DNA of 19,899 nucleotides from Stramenopiles sp. TOSAG23-2. Its lineage: Eukaryota > Sar. This document shows, in pieces, positions 9,497 to 16,351 of this stretch. Location: positions 1-19,899 of the forward strand of contig LT649571.1 of assembly GCA_900128395.1 (NCBI GenBank). The letters run 5' to 3'. The notes under the pieces are model-generated. The model had not been told where the DNA came from. It saw only the letters and a list, made by a program, of their open reading frames with translations, and did no database searches. Position 1 is the first letter of the stretch, and every line of letters begins with the position of its first letter. A program made the translations under genes and the position numbers.

Positions 9497-10192
9497 TGAT
9501 ATTGTACTTATTACTATGGGAATAACATTAGAGTCCTCCAAAATTAAAATTAGCATCGTCATAGCATTAGCTTTGTTCCATCTTACTTTGTAACTTTTTG
9601 ATTTTTTGTTTGTACTTATTAAGCTACTATTTGTGATAGGAATATAAATTTTACTTGCTTTTTTTTATATTTACACAAAAAAGTGTTTAATTTTCACGTA
9701 AATGACGCGTATTACACACACTCATTACACCTTTGATATTATATTTTTAAGAACCAATGTTGACACAAATTTTGAGATCACGCCATTTATATATGAAAGA
9801 TGGCGTTTCAACATTTTCACATATGCACCTTCCTTTTACCAATCGTCGAATACAATTTTTATGTCAGAAATCACCATAAGAAGGTAGAAAAAGTGCATGA
9901 TTTTCCATTAAAATGTCACAAAATGTCATATTGTGCAAGAAAAAATGCCAATTTTTGTATCGTACGGTACAAGTTACTCTTTGCATATATCATACTGCTA
10001 GGCATGTCATTATAATTTATATTGGATACTGTTTGATGTCAATTCAACATGTATATTGAAGATGTGTTCGGACATAATAGTGCTATTCTCATGCTATACT
10101 AATGCTGTGCTATCTGATGTATGATTTTGCGTATTTTCGCCTTACTTTTTAAGGCAATCATTTTGGTTTTGGCTGCTATGCACCTACTACCA

Positions 10193-10219
10193 AATTCACT
10201 ACGTTTTCCGTAGTGAATT
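10193..10219. repeat. Hairpin element copy B (inverted orientation)
   Basis: AATTCACTACG (10193-10203) and CGTAGTGAATT (10209-10219) form a perfect 11-bp stem with loop TTTTC. The reverse complement of this copy with its flanks matches copy C for about 65 bp, including TTAGAAGA on one side and GTAGGT...CAAAAC on the other. It is therefore a dispersed element in the opposite orientation rather than a lone palindrome. Confidence 0.8.
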
Positions 10220-10494
10220 CTTCTAAATATTTTGATATTATGTAGTTATATTTACCTGCTAAGCTCCATCTTTTGGCCAAAATTTTACATATCCAAAATC
10301 GTAGTGAGTGCTGTGTGATGCTATTGCCCATTGATTTATTTCATATATCAATGCCATTTTAACACTCATTATGTCCATAGTAATCATTTTCTGGAGTTTG
10401 ATGTAATGCTATTTCCATACAAATAATAATTTAATTACAGGGTTTTGGCCAATGATATGGTAATGCTAGCCAAATAAAATTCACGTATTAGAAG

Positions 10495-10521
10495 ATTTCG
10501 CTACGAAAAGCGTAGTGAAAT
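10495..10521. repeat. Hairpin element copy C
   Basis: ATTTCGCTACG (10495-10505) and CGTAGTGAAAT (10511-10521) form an 11-bp stem with one G.U-type pair and loop AAAAG. Flanks match copy B in inverse orientation and copy A in direct orientation (GAAGATTTC). A partial half (GTAGTGAAAAG) lies at about 10590-10600. Confidence 0.8.
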
Positions 10522-11294
10522 TCAAGTAGGTAAATATAGTAGTCAAAACAGTACTTTGGCCTATAAGAAGAGAAAAATAGCTTTATTTAAGTAGAATCTG
10601 TAGTGAAAAGTTATAGAATTAGAATATCAAAACACCTCAATTTCTATGAAATGACAGTAATTTATACTTGAGATGAATATTAGAATACATACATGTACAA
10701 TTCATTGCCATAAAATAACACGATACAAAATGGGAATTGTATACAAGAATGAATCCTCCCCCACACCTTTAATTTCACTGTAGAATAGTGTTAATCATTG
10801 TTCTGGCCCCGTGTGCATACACGCACCAACACACTGAACATGGGTTTCAACATATTGTCATAATGAGTTTTAAATAATGTATTAATAATAATACAAAAAA
10901 AATACATTTTAAAAGTTTTAAGAAGAATATAATTGTCCTCTTCTACTGCCCCCCATGAATTCATCAGTTCCCTGTTGTGGGAGTTCAGATAAGTTGTCAG
11001 TGCTGGCCCAGCTGGAGTGCGAGAGTAAAAAACGCCGCGGCTTGTTGGCACGCAAATGATTTCAGATTCTCTCTGAGATTACCATGGACACACCATTGAT
11101 AATACCTTAATATTCCTCGGAGCCACAAAAACAAAAAACACTTTTTATTAAATATAAATATAAATATATATGTATATAAGTACTATAGATAAACAAAAAC
11201 AGAGAACAACGAAAAGTTATACAAACAACAACGAAGAATAACAACAAGTAACAACAAACAAATTATTAATAACACAAAAACAAACAAAGTAAAT

Positions 11295-11827
11295 ATGGGT
11301 GACGTCAAAAAAGGTGCAAAAATTTTCAAAACCAAATGCTCGCAATGCCACACAGTAGAAGCTGTAAGTTTTTAATACCATTCTTTCTTTCTTTTTTATC
11401 GTTATAAAACACATGCTATAAATATATATATATATATACCAACTACATTTATGATTTTATATTATACTTCATCAATTAAAGTGAAACAGTTGAACCAATC
11501 ATAACAACAGAACGATTATATTGAACATCTTTTAACTAACAATATGCATATATACATCACTTCTTATAAACATTACAGGGTGGTCCAAATAAACAAGGAC
11601 CAAATTTGCATGGTCTTTTCGGCCGTATTTCTGGTACAAAAGCAGATTATTCATACTCTAAAGCTAACCAAAACGCTGCAGTTGAATGGGGTGACAAAAC
11701 ATTATTTGATTATTTGAAAGCACCAAAAAAATACATCAAAGGAACAAAGATGGTTTTTGCTGGTTTGAAAAAGAAAGGCGACCGTAAAGATTTAATTGCA
11801 TATTTGAAGGAATCAACCTCTGCATAA
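11295..11827 (+). CDS. CYC: Cytochrome c (two exons)
   Basis: This mitochondrial intermembrane-space electron carrier moves electrons between complexes III and IV. Exon 1 (11295-11363) encodes 23 residues ending in the haem-binding CSQCHTVEA. Exon 2 (11579-11827) resumes in phase 0 with [16 protein letters not shown]. Together they give a 105-aa protein of normal length. Haem ligands are H19 and M81 (GTKMVFAG). The fully paired CxxCH argues against Euglenozoa, whose protein has a single Cys. The C-terminus ([11 protein letters not shown]) is plant/SAR-like. Two residues in the loop before the Met ligand differ from the usual NPKKYIPGTKM: here A71 replaces Asn and K77 replaces Pro. The ATG follows an A-rich leader and starts the canonical GDVKKG. 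A frame beginning only at Met 34 of exon 2 would lack the haem site, so the spliced model is clearly correct. Confidence 0.97.
11364..11578 (+). other. Spliceosomal intron in cytochrome c
   Basis: This is a 215-nt phase-0 intron with 5' site GTAAGT, 3' site ACAG and a branch-like TAACTAAC at 11533-11540, whose A is about 39 nt from the acceptor. A TA microsatellite lies at about 11421-11438. Removing it restores an uninterrupted cytochrome c. It is the only intron I can support in the window. Confidence 0.95.
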
Positions 11828-12216
11828 ATATATATATATTAGCTTACATTTAGCTTTATGTTAAAAAGTTGGTTTTTTTTTAAAATACCATCATGGATGA
11901 AATACTATTGATGAACGTATACGTGCAAAATTATACAAACACAATCAAAATTATATACAAAATCTTGATTAAAAAACTTTTCAGTGTTTGCAAAAAAAGA
12001 CTGCTTAAGTTTGGATTGAAAGAATAGTGTGTACAGAGGAGACCGGAGAGTTTTGTAAAATGTACACCGGATAATTTAATATATTATTTTTTAAATTAGT
12101 TTTTAAAAAAACAACACAAACACGAATTACATTTTTTACATCTTCTCTTGATTATGCCCTCCTTTTATATCTCTCATTATCCCATTATTATGATGTGTGT
12201 TGTACACGAAACATCT
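11828..12216. other. Convergent intergenic region
   Basis: This holds the 3' ends of cytochrome c (+) and the serine hydrolase (-). It is AT-rich with T and A runs, plus a small GC-richer spot at 12037-12072 (AGAGGAGACCGGAGAG). No gene or RNA is supported. The polyadenylation signals of both genes should lie here. Confidence 0.5.
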
Positions 12217-13500
12217 TTACAGTTTGGTTAATATTTGTTGTCGTTGCAAATTTTTGTTCATTTTATTAAACAATACCATCAATGCATTCCACAATTGTTC
12301 ATCAAATTCTGATTTTGCAGCAGTTGCACCTTCTGATTCTTCATCACCTTGACGAACAACTACAATATTCAAGGAGGGACATACATAGATTCTTTGGGTA
12401 TTGTATCCCATGAAACATATCAAATCACTAGGCGCTGACGGTATTAAATCTTCATAAATCACCTCAGGATCAATTGTACTAAAAATGGAAATTGGATTAA
12501 TATGTTTTCCTTTACCATTTAACCAAAACATATTTGAATACGATGGATTTAAATCCTGCGTCGTTGCATGTTTACAAGAATTGATATATTCCCGATCAAT
12601 TATTTGTTCCTTTGTATCAATGTTGATACCATTATTTAAAATTAATTGCCCCAATCGAATACAATCCATTCCAGAACAATGTAAAGATGTTGTTGGTTTT
12701 AGAAAATATTTTCGCGCATCAGAATATTTACGATATGTCGTATATCCTTCATAAATAGTTAATAATGTAAACATCGATAGATATGATGTTATGAAACGCA
12801 ATAAACGATTGTATTTTTTACCCAACATATATAATAACGATACGCCTATATTTATTGGCGATAACCCATTATTGTAGAAAATATCTTTGTAATAATTTTG
12901 AACATATGCTTTAATTAAATCAAAAAACTTACCAGTACCTTGCCGTGGTTTGAAAATGGGTGTTATGTTTAATTTAGAAAATAACCATTGGTCCGCGATT
13001 GTTTGCAATGGTGTTCTAGATACATTCTGTACAACTTCTTTTAACATATGCCATGCTGATCCTAAATTATAATGCCATCGCTTACCTGGATCAGTGACAT
13101 ATTTCATTTCATCGTTAAGTCCACATGTCATATTTAGCATATGTGAAATAGTAATTCGTTTTTCATTTTCAAATGTTGTATTTGACCAATGTTCATTTAC
13201 TCTTGTATATTTAGATATTGGATCATTTAGACGAATTAATTTTTTTTGCAAGGCAATACCAATGAGTAGCGAGGTCACACTTTTACTAACGGAAAATACA
13301 TCACTTTTGTCATCTTTCGTAGTGCCATTAAAATATTTTTCGACTATTAATTTATTATTATGCAAAATTAAAAATGATTTCACATGTTTCGACTTACCAA
13401 CCCAATTTATTATATCTTTTAATCCTGGTAAATCTTTATTTAATTCATATGGGTAAGAAGGGTTTGTACTGAAATAATCATCTATTTTTATATTATTCAT
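12217..13500 (-). CDS. Beta-lactamase-related serine hydrolase
   Basis: This 427-aa protein belongs to the class C beta-lactamase / esterase-type SxxK superfamily. The nucleophile motif is SVSK (S70-K73) in the context DVFSVSKSVTSLLIG. The second-motif Tyr is probably Y144 in PGKRWHYNLGS, where relatives have YSS or YxN. The late strand is GYNTQRIYVCPSLNIVVVRQG, in the usual place of the HxG/KTG motif. SGMDCIRLGQLILNNG matches the family's helix before it. Residues about 190-265 look like an insert, partly hydrophobic (IGVSLLYMLG, YLSMFTLLTIY), which could attach to membrane or cover the active site. No clear signal or transit peptide is visible. Eukaryotic relatives (LACTB type) and bacterial esterases both exist; the substrate cannot be told. 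Composition matches the neighbours, so any transfer from bacteria is old. Confidence 0.85.
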   Translation of the reverse strand: MNNIKIDDYFSTNPSYPYELNKDLPGLKDIINWVGKSKHVKSFLILHNNKLIVEKYFNGTTKDDKSDVFSVSKSVTSLLIGIALQKKLIRLNDPISKYTRVNEHWSNTTFENEKRITISHMLNMTCGLNDEMKYVTDPGKRWHYNLGSAWHMLKEVVQNVSRTPLQTIADQWLFSKLNITPIFKPRQGTGKFFDLIKAYVQNYYKDIFYNNGLSPINIGVSLLYMLGKKYNRLLRFITSYLSMFTLLTIYEGYTTYRKYSDARKYFLKPTTSLHCSGMDCIRLGQLILNNGINIDTKEQIIDREYINSCKHATTQDLNPSYSNMFWLNGKGKHINPISIFSTIDPEVIYEDLIPSAPSDLICFMGYNTQRIYVCPSLNIVVVRQGDEESEGATAAKSEFDEQLWNALMVLFNKMNKNLQRQQILTKL

Positions 13501-13739
13501 ATGCTTTATTATATGATATAAATAATTATATGTTTATGTATCTAATAATTTATTATGTATTTATATATAATGATATATCCTCGTAATTATTTTTGTTTTT
13601 CTGTGCAACAGGTATAAGTTCCATGTGTTTTGTATTGGAAAACAAATATTTTTAAATTAAAAAATAATGACAGGAGCATCAAAATAGAAAAAAAAAAAAA
13701 TATAGGAAAAAATTATATATATATACGAGTATATATTTT

Positions 13740-15044
13740 TTATGTATTGTGTCTAAAGACGATGACATCACCTTCCTCAACAACATATTCTTTACCTTCA
13801 CTACGTATTAAACCATTATCTTTCGCATTTGACCAACTCTTGTGTTTGATTAAGTCTTCCCAATGAACACATTCAGCACGTATAAATCCTTTTTCAAAAT
13901 CACTATGAATAACTGAGGCAGCTTTTGGTGCACTGAAACCTTTTTTAATAGTCCATGCGCGTGTTTCTTTCTTACCAGTAGTAAAAAACGTTTGTAAACG
14001 TAACATTTTATATACGTGTTGAATTAATAATTTCAATCCAATCTTTGATGGATCGTTAATTTTTAAATCCATCAAATAATCATGCTTTTCATTCTCATCT
14101 AATACAATTAACTCGCTTTCAAATTGTGCACTAACTGGTATACATTCACGATTTTCCTCCTTTGCTAACTTTAATAATTCTTGATAATATTTATTCTGTT
14201 CATATGTTCCTAATTCATCTTCGGAAACATTTGCAGCATATATCATATCTTTAAAGGTTAATAATTGAAATGCTTTTACAATGTCATATTCTTGCGAAGT
14301 TAGTTCATTTGCAACTTCAATAGCTGGGCGTCCATCATTTAATACATTATAAACTTTTTCCACAGCAGTAGCTTCATTCATATCTACATCTTTTTTACTC
14401 TTTTTAATACGAGTATGCCTATTTTCAATCAGTTGTAAATCATGTAATAACAATTCCGTATTGATAATAAAAGCATCTCGTACTGGATCAATCGTGGTTT
14501 CTGTATGTATAATTTCTTCATTATCAAAACAACGTACAACATGTACAATAGCATCTGTTTCTTTAATATTTGACAAAAATTTGTTTCCAAGACCTTCCCC
14601 TTTTGAAGCCCCTGCAATAAGTCCAGCAATATCAACAAATTCAAGATAAGTTGGTATAATTTTTTCCGATGCAGACATGTTTCCTAATTTTTTTAATCGT
14701 ATATCTTCTACGTTTGAAATGCCGATATTTGGATCAATAGTACAAAATGGGAAATTAGCTGCTTCTGCTGATGTTGAATTTGTCATAGCATTAAATAAGG
14801 AACTCTTACCAACGTTTGGTAAACCAACAATTCCAGTTTGTATTTTTTTTCTTATCTTTGTTGTATGATATAATTTTTTATTACTCATCATGATCATATT
14901 AGTATTATTATTATATGTTCCATTATAATTATAATTTTTTTTTATCATTAGTTTTCTGATATTGTTTCTCATGCTTCCATAATAATATTTGGAAAAACAT
15001 TGCTGTTGATAAACCGTTTTATTACATAAAAATGCTTTTAACAT
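13740..15044 (-). CDS. YchF-family ATPase/GTPase, bacterial type, probably mitochondrial
   Basis: This is an Obg-related P-loop NTPase of the YchF/OLA1 family, linked to ribosomes and stress. The 434-aa product has a 68-residue N-terminal extension that is rich in Lys, Arg, Asn and Tyr and almost free of acidic residues, as expected for a mitochondrial presequence. Then come G1 GLPNVGKS (74-81), G3 DIAG (138-141), the NVSE motif in place of NKxD (272-275), which in the family favours ATP, a helical domain, and a C-terminal TGS domain (about 346-434) ending EYVVEEGDVIVFR. Segments such as EFVDIAGLIAGASKGEG, HVVRCFDNEEIIH and INTELLLHDL follow bacterial YchF, not cytosolic OLA1 (which has KGAHNGQG and HLTRAFED). 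I therefore infer an organelle-targeted copy of bacterial ancestry. An internal Met (M53 or M54) could serve a second product. The gene is divergent from the small membrane protein gene. Confidence 0.95.
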   Translation of the reverse strand: MLKAFLCNKTVYQQQCFSKYYYGSMRNNIRKLMIKKNYNYNGTYNNNTNMIMMSNKKLYHTTKIRKKIQTGIVGLPNVGKSSLFNAMTNSTSAEAANFPFCTIDPNIGISNVEDIRLKKLGNMSASEKIIPTYLEFVDIAGLIAGASKGEGLGNKFLSNIKETDAIVHVVRCFDNEEIIHTETTIDPVRDAFIINTELLLHDLQLIENRHTRIKKSKKDVDMNEATAVEKVYNVLNDGRPAIEVANELTSQEYDIVKAFQLLTFKDMIYAANVSEDELGTYEQNKYYQELLKLAKEENRECIPVSAQFESELIVLDENEKHDYLMDLKINDPSKIGLKLLIQHVYKMLRLQTFFTTGKKETRAWTIKKGFSAPKAASVIHSDFEKGFIRAECVHWEDLIKHKSWSNAKDNGLIRSEGKEYVVEEGDVIVFRHNT

Positions 15045-15349
15045 TGTTAATATATTTCGTGATTCAATCCACTATATATAATTCTAAATTATCTTACATA
15101 TATTTCCTGTGGTGTATACATTTCTATTTTTTTCCCTTGTTGATTATTATGTTTTGAGTAGCACAGTACGGTATAACATATATTAATATATAAAAGTTAA
15201 AAGGTGTGTTAGTGTAGTAAAAATTTAAATTATACTTAATCTTGCTGCATCATGGAAAAATAGAAAAAGGGATTTAGATTAAATACAAACAGATTGTGAA
15301 ATAGAAAGTCTCTCTCTCTGTGTAAGTAGAAGACATTTACATAAAGATA

Positions 15350-15382
<33 letters not shown>

Positions 15383-15390
15383 GAATACAA
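15045..15390. promoter_or_regulatory. Divergent promoter region, YchF / small membrane protein
   Basis: This 346-bp region separates two divergent genes and so should carry both promoters. It has a CT run at 15309-15320, TA microsatellite runs at about 15349-15366, and no coding signal. No specific factor site is recognised. Confidence 0.45.
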
Positions 15391-15633
15391 ATGGAATCTA
15401 TCAAAAATTATATATTGTATGTACATGATGATGTAAATTATAATGCTATTTTTATTGCTCAAATTATAGGAATTTTTATATGTATCATGTTGTATATATT
15501 GCAAGAATATTATAGTAATGTCTTTGAAGGGTATTTTGTTATTTTTTTACCATTTATACCTGCTGCAATTAGGCAGTATTTTATTAGAGAACGATGGAAA
15601 AACAAAATGAACAAGAAAACAAAGAAAGAGTAA
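15391..15633 (+). CDS. Small two-pass membrane protein
   Basis: This is an unrecognised 80-aa protein. It has two hydrophobic segments: about residues 19-38 (AIFIAQIIGIFICIMLYIL) and 48-63 (YFVIFLPFIPAAI). A short polar turn containing QEYYSNVFEG separates them. The strongly basic tail ends KKTKKE, which fits a KxKxx ER/Golgi retrieval signal (Lys at -3 and -5). The start (ACAAATGG) has a favourable context and no competing Met nearby. It could be a small subunit of an ER complex, but I cannot name one. It is short and in AT-rich DNA, where Ile/Tyr/Phe-rich frames arise by chance. The orderly topology and tail favour a real gene. Confidence 0.55.
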   Translation: MESIKNYILYVHDDVNYNAIFIAQIIGIFICIMLYILQEYYSNVFEGYFVIFLPFIPAAIRQYFIRERWKNKMNKKTKKE

Positions 15634-16351
15634 AACAAAAAATATATGTAAAATAAATTTTATATTAAAAAAATTATAAATAATTGTAGATTGCATAAAT
15701 TCAAAACAAGTCAATGGTTAAAAGAGGAGGTTTCAAATGGAAAAGTGAAAAGATATGTGTACACACAGTGTGCACACATCGAAATATTTTATATTATATA
15801 TATATGTAATGATATTGACAAAAGAAATTTTAAAATATGCATTTATAGTTTTATACTCTTAACAAATACGAAGTTCGTAACGTACATCGTTCATCCTTGT
15901 ATCATAATTCACTATATTCGTAATTTCTAATGTCCCCCCGTCAAAATCAATCCCCAACTTCTTCTCTTTCCCCTCCGCTTTTTAAAATTTTTAATCTCAA
16001 ATATCAAAAAATAACACACATTCATCATGTAAAATATGTGATACATAATATGTATATCATGATGTTTGTATTATATGTACGCACGCACACGTATATATAC
16101 CATATTCATTTTCTCCAATAAATCGTGTGTCGTTTTTCTTTATTTTATTATTTTATTTTTTTCTCCTAATTTATCTTTCACGTCTTGTTTTTTCTTACAT
16201 AACAAATATATAGAGTGTTACAAAAAAACAACGAAAAAGTCCTCCTATTCTTAATTACGTATCATATTGTATATATAAATTAATATTTTCAATTATTTAC
16301 AACTATTTAATATTAATTGATTCAAAGACACGTATATATATATATATATCA
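15634..16351. other. Intergenic region, nothing coding seen
   Basis: This lies downstream of the small membrane protein (+) and of the JmjC gene (-), so it holds two 3' UTRs. It includes a pyrimidine-rich strip at about 15930-15980, a GTGTACACAC/GTGTGCACAC-type dyad around 15755-15779, and a TA run at 16333-16349. Short open frames here are Ile/Tyr/Phe-rich noise. Confidence 0.5.

Larger units (their letters stand above)
9144..11294. other. 2.1-kb gene-poor region with hairpin repeats
   Basis: No conserved gene is recognisable. The region contains three related hairpin elements (listed separately), a 14-bp palindrome GTACAGT/ACTGTAC at 9405-9418, a 7-bp-stem hairpin ACGCCAT/ATGGCGT at 9780-9806, and a 12-bp palindrome TTTTGG/CCAAAA at 10271-10282. 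Short phrases such as AATGCTAT and TGATGCTATT recur between 9550 and 10470, suggesting old dispersed repeats. The last 300 bp (about 10960-11110) is less AT-rich and presumably includes the cytochrome c promoter. Overlapping open frames at 9702-10015 encode nothing recognisable. Confidence 0.6.

Noticed and set aside
9702-10015. Two overlapping plus-strand frames (61 and 71 codons)
   Set aside because: They overlap in different frames, resemble no known family, and are of a length common by chance among the frames of this window.
9470-10521. CRISPR-like array
   Set aside because: There are only three copies, unevenly spaced (about 720 and 300 bp) and one inverted, in a eukaryotic segment without cas genes.
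11040-11062. U6-snRNA-like phrase (GGCACGCAAATGA)
   Set aside because: The match is limited to a few bases; no U6 ACAGAGA box, no 5' stem and no pol III terminator are placed correctly.
11606-11827. Cytochrome c as a 73-aa protein starting at an internal Met
   Set aside because: It would lack the CxxCH haem site, which is found in frame upstream across a clear GTAAGT...ACAG intron.
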